64,000 nucleotides of DNA from Paractinoplanes aksuensis (GTDB taxonomy: Bacteria; Actinomycetota; Actinomycetes; Mycobacteriales; Micromonosporaceae): NCBI RefSeq assembly GCF_024137025.1, contig NZ_JAMYJR010000019.1, positions 20,959 to 84,958 of the forward strand, given 5' to 3'. Under the pieces are notes generated by a model, which saw nothing but the letters and a program-made list of their open reading frames with translations, was not told the origin of the DNA and ran no database searches. Position numbers and translations under genes: made by a program. Positions 51,362 through 62,912 of the stretch are shown here, one piece after another (position 1 is the first letter of the stretch; the number at the start of each line of letters is the position of its first letter).

Positions 51362-52540
51362 TCAGGTGGGTGGGTGGCCCAGGGCGGAGCGGGAGGTGGG
51401 CTTGCGGCGGCTGGAGTGAGGGCGGCCGACCGCTCGGCGGACCAGGCGGGGGGCCTCGGCGTAGTCGATGCCGCTGGCGCGCAGGATGTCGGTGGCGGCA
51501 GTTCGGATCTGGGCCACGATGACACCGCCGGAGAAGGCGACACCTTCCTCGTACGCCTGGCCGCATTCGGCTGCGGCGCGTAGGGCGCGTTCGCGGGCGG
51601 CGACCGGCTCGACGCCTTTTGCCCATTCCTGGCGGAGCAGGTCGACGGCGTCGCCCAGCAGGCCCACCGAGACGGCCAGCACCTGCGGGATCGGTTCGTC
51701 GTCGCTGAGGGCGGTGTCGGCGCGGCGGCTCATCACGCGGCAGTTTCTCAGGGCGTACGTAATGTGGTTGGCGCCGTCGACGTAGAGGGCCAGCGCGCCT
51801 CGGGTGCGCCAGCGGGCGGGGGCGAAGGCGACGTTCTCGCGGGCGGCGGTGACGGCTGACGAGAACGCGGCGAACGAGGTTTCAGCGGCTCGCATGTGGT
51901 TCAGGGCGTCGCTGATGGTGTCGCGGTTGCGTTCGGACATGCCCATGCCGAGTTGGTGCAGTCCGTCGGACATGGCGCGCAGGGCCGGGTCGGCCGCGCG
52001 GCGCACGACGTTGAGCGGGTTGAGCGGCAGCAGCACCGTCATCACGGCCAGGCCGACACCACCGCCGACCAGGGCGTCCAGGAACCGCGTCCACGGCAGG
52101 CCGGTGCTCGAGGTGAGCGTGGCCACCAGGACGGCCGAGGAGGCCGACTGCACCACCAGCGGCGTGCCGCCCCCGACCGCGGTGGCCACGATCACGGCCA
52201 GCAGCACGATCAGCCCGATTTGCCAGGGGCCGCTGCCGATGACCAGGATCAGGGCGTCCCCGATGCCGATGCCGATGGCCACCCCGAGGACCAGTTCGGC
52301 CGTACGCCGGGCTCGTTGCCCGACCGACGACGCCAGCGTGATCACCGCCGCGATCGGAGCGAAGAACGGGGTCGGGCGGCCGATCACGTCGTGGGCCAGG
52401 AACCAGGCCAGCCCGGCCGCCACCCCGGCCTGCAGGGCGAGCGCCAGCCCGTGGCGGGCCCGGCGCAGGCCCGCCCGCACGCCGGTGCCGGCCCGGGCGC
52501 CCACCCGAGCTATCCGCCCTTGCCGTACGACCTCGGTCAT
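51362..52540 (-). CDS. FUSC-like membrane transporter (aromatic acid exporter type)
   Basis: A 392-residue FUSC-family protein. The N-terminal half has six membrane segments (about residues 28-190), starting LALALQAGVAAGLAWFL and including APIAAVITLASSVGQRARRTAELVLGVAIG (the family motif around GQRARRTAERVLG). The C-terminal half is cytoplasmic and helical. It is likely to export aromatic acids or toxins. ATG at 52540 overlaps no other gene; the tail is Arg/Ser-rich. Confidence 0.85.
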   Translation of the reverse strand: MTEVVRQGRIARVGARAGTGVRAGLRRARHGLALALQAGVAAGLAWFLAHDVIGRPTPFFAPIAAVITLASSVGQRARRTAELVLGVAIGIGIGDALILVIGSGPWQIGLIVLLAVIVATAVGGGTPLVVQSASSAVLVATLTSSTGLPWTRFLDALVGGGVGLAVMTVLLPLNPLNVVRRAADPALRAMSDGLHQLGMGMSERNRDTISDALNHMRAAETSFAAFSSAVTAARENVAFAPARWRTRGALALYVDGANHITYALRNCRVMSRRADTALSDDEPIPQVLAVSVGLLGDAVDLLRQEWAKGVEPVAARERALRAAAECGQAYEEGVAFSGGVIVAQIRTAATDILRASGIDYAEAPRLVRRAVGRPHSSRRKPTSRSALGHPPT

Positions 52541-52744
52541 GACTTCTGACCCTAGGTCCTCACCGTCCTCCACAGGCACTCACCGAGGCCAAGGCCACGC
52601 CTGTGGACAACGGCTCGTCCCAGCTGGACAAAAGCGTAAGTTGACGGCAACCCCCGGGGCGGGTGGGCTGGCTAGGAGGCGTAGGGGCGCGCTCGACCCC
52701 CGGCGGCTGAGGCTGCGTGATACGCACGGTGTCAGGATTGGGGT

Positions 52745-53377
52745 GTGGAAAATCTTGTGGGGCGGTTCCGGGAGGCTGTTCGGGCGGCCGGGGCCACAGC
52801 GCCGGACGCGGACCTCGAGGCCGCCGGTGGGTATCTGATCGGGCGGTGGTCGGAGCCGCAACGCCAGTACCACACTGTGGCCCATCTGACGGCCGTGCTC
52901 GATGTGGTCGACCAGTTCGCCGAGCTGGCGCCGCACCCGGAGCGGGTCCGCCTGGCGGCCTGGATGCACGACGCCGTCTACGACCCCCGGGCGCTGGGCG
53001 ACGCCAACGAGCGGGACAGCGCCGAGTTCGCCGAGGGTTTGCTGGCCACCCTGGGCGTGCCGGATGCCACCGCGGCCGAGGTCGCGCGGCTGGTCGGGCT
53101 CACCGCGGGCCACGCCACCGAAGAGGACGACCCGGATGGCGAACTGCTCTGCGACGCCGACCTGGCCGTGCTGGCCGGCAACGACGAGGCGTACGCCGAA
53201 TACACCGCGGCCATCCGCCGGGAGTACGCCCACGTGCCCGACGAGGACTTCAAAGCCGGCCGGGCCCAGGTGCTCAAGGCCCTGCTCGAGCTGCCCTCCA
53301 TCTACCGTCTCGCCCCGCTGCGGGAGCAGTGGGAGTCGAAGGCCCGCGCCAACCTGGAGCGCGAGCTCAAGGGCTAG
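52745..53377 (+). CDS. HD-domain metal-dependent phosphohydrolase
   Basis: A 210-residue HD-superfamily protein related to predicted metal-dependent HD hydrolases: RQYHTVAHLTAVLD (first His motif), RLAAWMHDAVYDP (the HD pair), then TAGHATEEDDP and LLCDADLAVL. The four metal-ligand motifs are there. GTG start at 52745. The 3' end overlaps the convergent DUF4031 gene by 4 bases. Substrate unknown. Confidence 0.85.
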   Translation: MENLVGRFREAVRAAGATAPDADLEAAGGYLIGRWSEPQRQYHTVAHLTAVLDVVDQFAELAPHPERVRLAAWMHDAVYDPRALGDANERDSAEFAEGLLATLGVPDATAAEVARLVGLTAGHATEEDDPDGELLCDADLAVLAGNDEAYAEYTAAIRREYAHVPDEDFKAGRAQVLKALLELPSIYRLAPLREQWESKARANLERELKG

Positions 53378-53637
53378 CCGTACAGGTGTTTGGGGCGGCG
53401 CAGCCCGGCCGCCCGCAGCCGGGCCGCCAGCTCGCGCGAGGGCAGCAGCGTCGCCCCCAACCACAGCGCGCTCCGGAAACGCATGTCCGGAATGTCGTAA
53501 TGGTCCCGATCGAAGGCTCGGCGGGGCGCGCCCAGCATCTCCGCGAACACGTGCAGCTCCTCGTAGCTCGCGTCGCTGACCAGGTGGGACCAGAGGCGGC
53601 CCCGGGCCGGCCAGCGCGGCTCGTCGACGAGGATCAA
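53374..53637 (-). CDS. DUF4031-family small protein
   Basis: An 87-residue protein: LILVDEPRWPARGRLWSHLVSDASYEELHVFAEMLG, then RRAFDRDHYDIPD, matching DUF4031, whose conserved Trp-His-Asp pattern recurs. The start is TTG at 53637, whose last two bases overlap the glpD stop TGA (TTGA), so translation is coupled. No ATG exists in the right place. Function unknown; in many actinobacteria this family sits alone. Confidence 0.75.
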   Translation of the reverse strand: MILVDEPRWPARGRLWSHLVSDASYEELHVFAEMLGAPRRAFDRDHYDIPDMRFRSALWLGATLLPSRELAARLRAAGLRRPKHLYG

Positions 53638-55430
53638 AGGTCGACTTGCAGCAGGTCGACCCCGCGGTCGGCGGCGTAACCCCGCACGTCGGGCGCGCCC
53701 AGCCGGGCCGCGTCGGCCGCCACGTCGTCGTCCATCGTCTGGCTCTGCCGTTCGGCCGTCACCCGGGCCGTGTAGTGCTCGATCTCGCGCTCGCGCACCG
53801 CCTCGTCCCAGCCCAGCGCCGCCCCCATCACCGTGGCCGCGTGGGCCACCGATTCGCTGCCGCGGTGGGCCGTCTCGATCGAGATGCGCAGGCGGCGGGT
53901 CAGCACGTCGTCGAGGTGCAGGGCGCCTTCGGCCAGGGCCGCGTACGCCACCTCGGCCGCCAGATATTCCGGCGCCCCGGCCAGCGGCGCGGCCAGGGCC
54001 GGATCCGCCTTGATCATGGCGAGCAGGTGGACCGAGAGGGTGCCGTAGCGCTCGAGCAGGTGCTCGATCACCCCGGTGGTGACGCCGTGCCGGCGGGCCG
54101 CATCTTGCCGGTCGCGCCACGCCGCCGCGTAGCCGTCGGCCCCCAGCAGGGGCAATTCGGCCGTACGGGATGGCCGGTCGACCCCGAGCCGCCGGGCCGC
54201 CCGGTCGATGACGTCGGCCGCCATCACCCGGTACGTCGTGTATTTGCCCCCGGCCACCAGCAGCAGCCCCAGCATCGGCTCGACCACCGCGTGCTCGCGC
54301 GACAGCTTGGACGTCGAGTCGGCCTCGCCGCTGAGCAGGGGCCGCAGCCCGGCGTACACGCCCTCGATGTCGTCCGTGGTCAGCGGGCGGTCGAGCACCT
54401 CGTTGACCTGGTCGAGCAGATAGCGGATGTCGCGCGCGGAGGCCGCCGGATGCGACCGGTCGAGCTTCCAGTCGGTGTCGGTGGTGCCGATGATCCAGTG
54501 ACCGCCCCACGGGATCACGAAGAGCACCGACGTCGGCGTCCGCAGGATGAGGCCGGCCTCGCCGGTGATGGCCGAGCGCGGCACCACCAGGTGGACGCCC
54601 TTGGACGCGCGGACCCGCAGGCCGGGGCGGACGCCAACGTCGCGCAGCATCTGCGACATGTCGTCGCTCCAGACGCCGGTGGCGGCGACCACCGTGCGCG
54701 CCCGGACCTCGAATTCCGGTGAGTCGGGCGATTCCAGGTCGCGGACCCGGACGCCGACCACCTCGCGGGCCTCGCGCACGAAGCCGACCACGCGGGCGCT
54801 GGTCACCACGGCCGCGCCCAGGCTGGCCGCCGTACGGGCCAGGTTGACCACCAGGCGGGCGTCGTCGACCTGGCCGTCGTAGTAGCGGATGGCCCCGCTC
54901 ACCGTCTCGGCCCGCAGGCTGGGGAACAGGTGGCGGGCGCCGTCGCGGCTCAGGTGCCGGTGCAGCGGCATGCCCCGGCCGGGGCCGAAGATGCCGGCGA
55001 AGGCGTCGTACGCGGCGACGCCGAGCCCGTAGTAGGCCCGGCGGCCGACCCGCGCGGCCGGGTGGCCGGCCGGCAGCGGCACCAGGATCGGCACCGGTCG
55101 TACGAGATGGGGTGCCAGCCGGGTCGAGAGCAGGCCCCGCTCGGTCAGCGCCTCGTGCACCAGGTGCAGTTCGAGCTGTTCCAGGTAGCGCAGGCCGCCG
55201 TGGATCAGCTTGCTGGACCGGCTGGACGTGCCGGCGGCCAGGTCACGGGCCTCGACCAGGGCCACCTTGAGCCCACGGGAGGCCGCGTCGAGGGCCGCCC
55301 CGGCCCCGGTGACGCCGCCGCCGACGACCAGGACGTCGAACTGCTCGTCACGCAGGCGCCGGAGGTCGGCCACGCGCCGGATCGGGGAGAGCCGGCCGGC
55401 CGTGTAACGGGAGACGGAGGGTTCGCGCAC
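53634..55430 (-). CDS. glpD: Aerobic glycerol-3-phosphate dehydrogenase GlpD
   Basis: A 598-residue FAD enzyme that oxidises sn-glycerol-3-phosphate at the membrane. FAD site FDVLVVGGGVTGAGAALDAASRG, GTSSRSSKLIHGGLRYLEQ, the GVWSDDM region and GTTDTDWKLD are typical. GTG at 55430 is chosen because it places the FAD fold at residue 25; a GTG three codons upstream is equally possible. DUF4031 is coupled to its stop. The surface-protein gene is divergent 139 bases upstream. Confidence 0.92.
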   Translation of the reverse strand: MREPSVSRYTAGRLSPIRRVADLRRLRDEQFDVLVVGGGVTGAGAALDAASRGLKVALVEARDLAAGTSSRSSKLIHGGLRYLEQLELHLVHEALTERGLLSTRLAPHLVRPVPILVPLPAGHPAARVGRRAYYGLGVAAYDAFAGIFGPGRGMPLHRHLSRDGARHLFPSLRAETVSGAIRYYDGQVDDARLVVNLARTAASLGAAVVTSARVVGFVREAREVVGVRVRDLESPDSPEFEVRARTVVAATGVWSDDMSQMLRDVGVRPGLRVRASKGVHLVVPRSAITGEAGLILRTPTSVLFVIPWGGHWIIGTTDTDWKLDRSHPAASARDIRYLLDQVNEVLDRPLTTDDIEGVYAGLRPLLSGEADSTSKLSREHAVVEPMLGLLLVAGGKYTTYRVMAADVIDRAARRLGVDRPSRTAELPLLGADGYAAAWRDRQDAARRHGVTTGVIEHLLERYGTLSVHLLAMIKADPALAAPLAGAPEYLAAEVAYAALAEGALHLDDVLTRRLRISIETAHRGSESVAHAATVMGAALGWDEAVREREIEHYTARVTAERQSQTMDDDVAADAARLGAPDVRGYAADRGVDLLQVDL

Positions 55431-55568
55431 CTGTCCCACGTTACGCGGCCCGGTCGCTCCCGAAGTCGCTCGCCGCCGCAACCGTTCCGCACTCGGCCGT
55501 CCCTAGCGTCGATCTCAATGCCTGGACCACCGGGGTCCAGGCCGTTCGCCGACACGACGGGGTCCTTC

Positions 55569-58500
55569 ATGCTTCGAGCCGTTCTGCGGTCCAAGGCCTA
55601 TCGGACGCTGGTCCTGGTGGTGGTGACCGCCGTCGCGCTGACGGCGACGATCACGCTGCTGGGTAACCGAGCCGATGCTGCCCTCACCACCGCGTTCAGT
55701 TCGCGTTTCGAGGCGAACGTGAACGGCTCGATCCTGCTCCGCGGCAACACGAACATGTTGTGCCCGCCCTCAGCCACCGGCTGCACGGCCGGTCAGGACG
55801 GCCTCGCCACCGGCACCAACGGTTCGCTCAACAACAACGCGTACGTCATGGAGTACGCGGACGCCGACAACGACCCGGCCACGTTCAACGACAGCACGGC
55901 GACGATCGGCATGCCCGCGGGCAGCAAGGTGCTGTTCGCCGGTCTGTACTGGAGTGCCGACACCTCGGCCGGCGGCAACGGTGTCGTGGCCAGGAACGCG
56001 GCCGACCGGGGCACGGTCAAGTTCCGTACGCCCGTCTCGGCCTGGCAGCCGGTGACCGCTTCCAAGGTGTTCACCAACAGCAACAACGCCGCCTACCAGG
56101 GCTTCGCCGACGTGACCGCGCTCGTCTCGGGGGCCGGCAACGGCGTCTACAGCGTGGCCGACATCCAGGCCGGCACGGGCAAGGATCGGTACGCCGGCTG
56201 GGCCCTGGCCATCGCCTACCAGAACGCGGCCGAGCCCATGCACAGCCTGCGCATCTTCGACGGCTTCGGCGTGGTCAGCAGCAGCGACACCAGCGTCGTC
56301 ATCCCGGTCACCGGCTTCGAGACCCCGCAGAGCGGCACCGTGCACGCCAGCATCGGCACCGTCGTCTACGAGGGTGACCTGGGCCTGACCGGCGACACCC
56401 TGACCCTCGACAACGACAAGATGTCGGACGCGGTGAACCCGGAGGACAACTTCTTCAACAGCACCGTGAGCCAGGCCGGCACGCTGATCAACAACGGGCG
56501 CGCGCCCGGCAACAAGAACCTGATGGGTGTCGACATCGACCAGTTCGACGCCAGCGGCAAGCTCAACAACAGCGTCAACAACGCCAAACTGACCCTGACC
56601 ACGGGCGGCGAGACGTTCTATCCGGGCGTCGTCACCTTCACCACCGACCTGTTCGCGCCCGACGTGGTCACGACCATGACCGGCACCGACGTCGACGGGG
56701 GCGACCTGCTGCCGGGCGACGTGATCGAGTACCGGATCGCGGTCAGGAACGACGGCACCGACGTCGCGCTCAACACCGTGCTGTCCAACGCGATCCCGAC
56801 CCACACCACCTACGTCCCGGGCACGCTCAAGGTCGAGGGCGCCGCGCGGACCGACGCCGCGGGCGACGACACCGCGCAGTTCGCGGGCGGCACGGCCACC
56901 TTCGGGGTCGGCACCGCGCCCACCGGCACGGCGGGCGGCTCGCTGGCCCACAACGAGACCTCGTACGTCACGTTCCGGGTCAAGGTCGACACCGACACCC
57001 CGGCCGGCTTCACGATCACCAACGTGGCCAACTCGTCGTACACGGCGAAGTTCACCGGCATGGCGATCAGCGGCACGCCCGCCGCCACCGGGATGACCGT
57101 GCAGCAGCCCAAGGCCGACCTGTCGGTCGCGGTCGCCGTCTCGCCGGCCACGGTGCAGCGCGCCGCCGCGCCCAACCCCGTCGCCTACACCGTCGTGGTC
57201 ACCAACAACGGTACGGACCTGGAGCCCGCGGCCAAGGCCGAGCTGACCCTGCCCACCGGCGTCACCGCGGGCTCGCTGCCCTCGGGCTGCACGCTCGCCG
57301 GGTCGGTCGTCACCTGCGCCGCCGGCACCCTGCTGGCCGGTAGCCAGGCCACCTTCACGATCCCCGCCGTGGCCGGTGCGGGCGCGGCGCCGAGCGCGGT
57401 CGCCACGGCCAAGGTCTCGGGGGCCGGGGCCGACGTGGTCACGGGCAACAACACCGGCTCGGCCGCGCTGCGGGTCAACGCGGCGCCGGTGGCCGGGGCC
57501 GACACCGCGAGCACGACCAACGGCGTGCCGGTGTCGATCGACGTACGGGCCAACGACAGCGACCCCGACGACGCCCGCTCCGACCTGACCGTCACCCTGG
57601 GCACCCCGCCCGCGCACGGCCACGCGGTCGTCGAGGCCGACGGCACGGTCACCTACACGCCCACCCTGGGCTGGGCCGGCGCCGACTCGTTCACGTACAC
57701 CGTCTCGGACGGCCACGGCGCCGGCGCCACCGCCACCGTCACGGTGACCACGGCCAACGCGGCCCCGGTGGCCAACGACGACACCCGCTCGACGCCGTCG
57801 GGCACTCGCATCGACATCCCGGTGCTGGGCAACGACTCCGACCCCAACAACAACCCGATCCACGTCGACTCGATCACCCAGCCGCAGGCCGGCGCGGGCA
57901 CCGCGACGCTGACCGGCGACGTGGTCAGCTACACCCCGGCCGCCGGGTTCACCGGCACCGCCACCTTCACGTACGTCGTCGAGGACAGCCTCGGCGGCCG
58001 CAGCACCGGCCAGATCAAGGTGCTGGTGGGCAACGCCAAGCCGCACGCGGCCGACGACGTGGCCAGTGTGGTCTACCGCGGCAGCGTCACGATCGACGTG
58101 CTGGCCAATGACACCGACGCCAACGGGGACACCCGCACGATCCAGTCGGTCGGGCCGCCGGACCACGGCACCGCCACGATCACCGGCGGCCAGATCGTCT
58201 ACCAGGCGCCGGCCGGCTTCTCCGGGGACGCCACCTTCACGTACGTCGTGACCGACGGCGCCGACACCGACACCGCGACCGTCGTCGTGACCGTGGGCAA
58301 CGCGACGCCCACCGCGGCCGACCAGTCGGTGCACACGGCCTATGACACCGCCGTCCGGATCGACGCGCTGACCGGCGCGAACGACCCCAACGGCGACACC
58401 CTGACCGTCTTCGGCTTCACCACGCCGGCCCACGGCAGCGTGGCCAAGAACGCCGACGGCACGCTGACCTACACGCCGGTCACCGGCTGGTCCGGCACCG

Positions 58501-60920
58501 ACACGTTCGACTTCACGATCGACGACGGCCGCGGCGGCACCGACACCAAGAAGATCACCGTGGTCGTCACCAACGGCGCGCCCGTGGCCCGGCCCGACTC
58601 GGTCACCGTGCCCGGCGGCACCGTGGCGACCATCGACGTGCTGGCCAACGACAACGACCCGAACAACGACCCGCTGACCGTCACCATCGACGCCGCGCCG
58701 GCCCACGGCACGGCCACGGTCGGGACCGACGGCAAGGTCACCTACACCCCGGCGGCGGGTTACCTCGGCGCCGACTCGTTCCACTACACCGTGACCGACG
58801 GCCGGGGCGGCCAGGCCGGCGCCACCGTGACCGTCGGCGTGATCAACACCGCGCCCGTGGCCCGCGACGACGCGGTCACCACCGACACCGACACCGCCGT
58901 CGTGCTCACGCCGCTGGGCAACGACACCGACCTCAACGGCGACACGCTGCAGGTCACCGCGGTCACGGCGGCCGCACACGGCACCGCTGTGCTCGCCGCG
59001 GGCAACACCGTCACCTACACCCCGCGGGCCGGTTGGTTCGGCACCGACACGTTCACCTACTCGATCAGCGACGGCCACGGTGGCACCGCGTCGGCGCTGG
59101 TCAGGGTGACCGTCCGCAACGCCGCCCCGATCGCCGTGGACGACCGGTTCACCGTCCGGCCCGGCCTGACCACCGTGCTCGACCTGCTGGCCAACGACCG
59201 CGACCCGAACACCGGCCAGGCGCTGAGCATCGCCACGCTCGGCACCCCGGGCAAGGGCACGGTCACCCGCAACGCGGACGGCACGGTCAGCTACCGCCCG
59301 AACGCCCTCACCGGCGGCATCGACACCTTCACCTACGTGCTCACCGACGACCTGGGCGCCACCGACACCGGCACGGTCACCGTCGTCATCGACGCCGCCC
59401 CGACCGCGACGGCCGACACCGCCACCGCGGCCGCCGGCACCGCCGTGGACATCCCGGTCACCGGCAACGACACCGACCCCGAGGGCGGCGCGCTGACCCT
59501 GGTCTCGGTCTCGGCCCCGGCCCACGGCACGGCCACCGTCGTCGACGGCAAGGTCCGCTACCTGCCCGCGGCCGGCTTCAGCGGCGCCGACACCTTCACC
59601 TACGTGGTGCGGGACGCGGCCGGCAACACCGCCACCGGCACGGTGACGGTCACCGTGGCCAACGCCGCGCCGGTCGCCCAGGACGACAACGCCGCGGTGC
59701 TGGCGGGCAAGCGCATCGACCTCGACGTGCTGGTCAACGACACCGACGCCAACACCGGCCAGACGCTGACGGTGACCGCCGTCGGCACCCCGGCCCACGG
59801 CACGGCGTCCGTCGTGGGCGGGAAGATCCGCTACACGGCCCGGCCCGACTACGCCGGCCCGGACACCTTCACCTACACGATCAGCGACGGCCACGGCGGC
59901 ACCGCCCAGGCCACGGTCACCGTGACCGTCAGCTCGGGGGCCGCGGTCGCCGTGCCCGACGAGCGGACCACCCCGTACTGCCAGCCGGTCACCGTGCCGG
60001 TGCTCGCCAACGACCTCGACCCCGAGCACACCCTGAAGCTGACCGCGGTGACCCCGCCCGACCACGGCACCGCCACGATCGTCGGCAACCAGGTCAAGTA
60101 CACGCCGCCGGCCGACTTCACCGGGGTCGCCAAGTTCAGCTACACCGCGGTCGACGGCGACGGCAACCACGTCACGACCACGGTCACGGTCACGGTCGGC
60201 GCCCCGCCGGTGGTGCCGGACAAGGCCCTCAAGGCGCGCCCGGGCCAGGCCGTCAAGATCACGCTGCCGACCACCGACGAGCACGGCGTGCCGGTCACGG
60301 TCCGCTCGATCGGCCGGCCGAAGCACGGCACGGCCAAGCTCAACGCCGACGACACGGTCACCTACATCGCGGCCAAGGGCTTCAGCGGTACGGACACCTT
60401 CACCTACGAGGCGGTCGACGCCAACGGCAACGTGGCCGAGGGCACGATCACGATCAAGGTGGCCGGCGTGAACACGGCCCCGGTGGCCACGAACGACGCC
60501 GCCAAGGTCGACGCCGGTGACTCGGTGGTGATCGCGCTGCTGAAGAACGACAAGGACGCCAACGCGGACACCCTGAAGGTCGTGAAGATCGGCAAGCCGC
60601 GACATGGCACGGCGGTGCTGAACAAGGACGGCACGGTCACCTACGCGCCGTTCAAGACGTACGCGGGCGGGGTCGACTCGTTCCCGTACACGATCAGCGA
60701 CGGCCACGGCGGCACCGCCACCGCGATCGTCACGGTCACGGTCAACGAGGTCGCGGCCCACACCGGCGACGGCAAGCTGGCCAAGACCGGCCTCGACGTG
60801 ATCAGCGTGGTCGCCGCGGGCGGCGTCGCCGTCCTGGTCGGCGGGTTCCTGCTGATGGCCGGCGGCATCCCGATCCTGGGCGCCCCGGGACGTCACCGCC
60901 CCGGCCGGCACCGGGGATAG
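55569..60920 (+). CDS. Giant cell-wall surface protein with 12 cadherin/Ig-like repeats and LAKTG sorting signal
   Basis: A 1783-residue exported protein. N-terminal signal (YRTLVLVVVTAVALTATIT, cleavage near ADAA), then a domain with VLFAGLYWSADTSAG of the adhesin type (about 30-370), two DUF11-like beta domains (PGDVIEYRIAVRNDGTDVAL; PVAYTVVVTNNGTDLE), and 12 tandem repeats of about 90-95 residues from 640 to 1730 with pattern NxAPVAxxD, DVLANDxDxNxDxLT, PAHGTA, GxDxFTYTVSDGHGG. The end is LAKTG (1737-1741), a hydrophobic helix and a basic RHRPGRHRG tail, as for class E sortases. ATG at 55569 follows GGGGTCC; the upstream ATG at 55518 has no ribosome site. Probably an adhesin or wall-spanning filament. 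No sortase gene is nearby. Confidence 0.85.
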   Translation: MLRAVLRSKAYRTLVLVVVTAVALTATITLLGNRADAALTTAFSSRFEANVNGSILLRGNTNMLCPPSATGCTAGQDGLATGTNGSLNNNAYVMEYADADNDPATFNDSTATIGMPAGSKVLFAGLYWSADTSAGGNGVVARNAADRGTVKFRTPVSAWQPVTASKVFTNSNNAAYQGFADVTALVSGAGNGVYSVADIQAGTGKDRYAGWALAIAYQNAAEPMHSLRIFDGFGVVSSSDTSVVIPVTGFETPQSGTVHASIGTVVYEGDLGLTGDTLTLDNDKMSDAVNPEDNFFNSTVSQAGTLINNGRAPGNKNLMGVDIDQFDASGKLNNSVNNAKLTLTTGGETFYPGVVTFTTDLFAPDVVTTMTGTDVDGGDLLPGDVIEYRIAVRNDGTDVALNTVLSNAIPTHTTYVPGTLKVEGAARTDAAGDDTAQFAGGTATFGVGTAPTGTAGGSLAHNETSYVTFRVKVDTDTPAGFTITNVANSSYTAKFTGMAISGTPAATGMTVQQPKADLSVAVAVSPATVQRAAAPNPVAYTVVVTNNGTDLEPAAKAELTLPTGVTAGSLPSGCTLAGSVVTCAAGTLLAGSQATFTIPAVAGAGAAPSAVATAKVSGAGADVVTGNNTGSAALRVNAAPVAGADTASTTNGVPVSIDVRANDSDPDDARSDLTVTLGTPPAHGHAVVEADGTVTYTPTLGWAGADSFTYTVSDGHGAGATATVTVTTANAAPVANDDTRSTPSGTRIDIPVLGNDSDPNNNPIHVDSITQPQAGAGTATLTGDVVSYTPAAGFTGTATFTYVVEDSLGGRSTGQIKVLVGNAKPHAADDVASVVYRGSVTIDVLANDTDANGDTRTIQSVGPPDHGTATITGGQIVYQAPAGFSGDATFTYVVTDGADTDTATVVVTVGNATPTAADQSVHTAYDTAVRIDALTGANDPNGDTLTVFGFTTPAHGSVAKNADGTLTYTPVTGWSGTDTFDFTIDDGRGGTDTKKITVVVTNGAPVARPDSVTVPGGTVATIDVLANDNDPNNDPLTVTIDAAPAHGTATVGTDGKVTYTPAAGYLGADSFHYTVTDGRGGQAGATVTVGVINTAPVARDDAVTTDTDTAVVLTPLGNDTDLNGDTLQVTAVTAAAHGTAVLAAGNTVTYTPRAGWFGTDTFTYSISDGHGGTASALVRVTVRNAAPIAVDDRFTVRPGLTTVLDLLANDRDPNTGQALSIATLGTPGKGTVTRNADGTVSYRPNALTGGIDTFTYVLTDDLGATDTGTVTVVIDAAPTATADTATAAAGTAVDIPVTGNDTDPEGGALTLVSVSAPAHGTATVVDGKVRYLPAAGFSGADTFTYVVRDAAGNTATGTVTVTVANAAPVAQDDNAAVLAGKRIDLDVLVNDTDANTGQTLTVTAVGTPAHGTASVVGGKIRYTARPDYAGPDTFTYTISDGHGGTAQATVTVTVSSGAAVAVPDERTTPYCQPVTVPVLANDLDPEHTLKLTAVTPPDHGTATIVGNQVKYTPPADFTGVAKFSYTAVDGDGNHVTTTVTVTVGAPPVVPDKALKARPGQAVKITLPTTDEHGVPVTVRSIGRPKHGTAKLNADDTVTYIAAKGFSGTDTFTYEAVDANGNVAEGTITIKVAGVNTAPVATNDAAKVDAGDSVVIALLKNDKDANADTLKVVKIGKPRHGTAVLNKDGTVTYAPFKTYAGGVDSFPYTISDGHGGTATAIVTVTVNEVAAHTGDGKLAKTGLDVISVVAAGGVAVLVGGFLLMAGGIPILGAPGRHRPGRHRG

Positions 60921-60922
60921 CA

Positions 60923-60956
60923 AAAAGGGCGGGTCGCTGACGCGACCCGCCCTTTT
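60923..60956. terminator. Strong bidirectional terminator between surface protein and groEL
   Basis: AAAAGGGCGGGTCGC, loop TGAC, GCGACCCGCCCTTTT: 15-bp perfect stem with A- and T-runs on both sides. Positioned 3 bases after the surface-protein stop and 10 bases before the groEL stop, so it can end both convergent transcripts. Confidence 0.9.
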
Positions 60957-60965
60957 CAGAAGGAC

Positions 60966-62588
<1,623 letters not shown>

Positions 62589-62780
62589 ACGGCTGTGTCC
62601 TCCTGGACATTCGAGGTGCTGGGCCGTTGGGCCCCGCCCCCGCACGTGTGCGGAACTCTGCGGACGTCACCACCTGGCGATGTGACGTCCTCAGGCCGAG
62701 CCGGATAGCCCGCGACGACCGGCCCCGTGCCCCGGCGTCGATGGCGACGCCGCGACCGAGACCCCACCGTCCCGACCTGC

Positions 62781-62807
62781 TTGGCACTCAGCAGTCCCGA
62801 GTGCCAA
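62781..62807. promoter_or_regulatory. CIRCE element 1 (HrcA operator) of groEL
   Basis: TTGGCACTC-N9-GAGTGCCAA, a perfect inverted repeat 193 bases upstream of the groEL ATG. It differs from the TTAGCACTC consensus at one position per arm, symmetrically. Confidence 0.92.
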
Positions 62808-62815
62808 TGACTTGT

Positions 62816-62842
62816 TTAGCACTCCCCGGGTGCGAGTGCAAG
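62816..62842. promoter_or_regulatory. CIRCE element 2 (HrcA operator) of groEL
   Basis: TTAGCACTC-N9-GAGTGCAAG, an exact left arm and a 7/9 right arm. It lies 35 bases from the first element. Paired operators on groEL are known in other actinobacteria. Confidence 0.8.
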
Positions 62843-62846
62843 GAAA

Positions 62847-62893
62847 CCCATCCGACCGCCCCGCCCGCCGCCCAAGACCGGCCCGAAGGCTGA
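62847..62893 (+). repeat. Dispersed C-rich repeat, copy B
   Basis: CCCATCCGACCGCCCC, GCCCGCCGCCCAA, then CGGCCCGAAGGCTGA. It is the most complete copy with that end; it lies 4 bases beyond CIRCE element 2 and 19 bases from the 3' end of the membrane-protein gene (minus strand). Confidence 0.65.
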
Positions 62894-62912
62894 ATTGGCT
62901 GGCCCGACCCGC

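Noticed and set aside
54930..55568. N-terminal extension of the surface protein through glpD antisense
   Set aside because: The signal peptide begins at 55569 with a fair ribosome site; the upstream part is antisense to glpD.
55770..60923. 1717-residue open frame on the minus strand, antisense to the surface-protein gene
   Set aside because: Its composition (Gly, Val, Arg, Asp runs) is a mirror of the repeated GC-rich plus-strand gene; no start site, domain or ribosome site fits.
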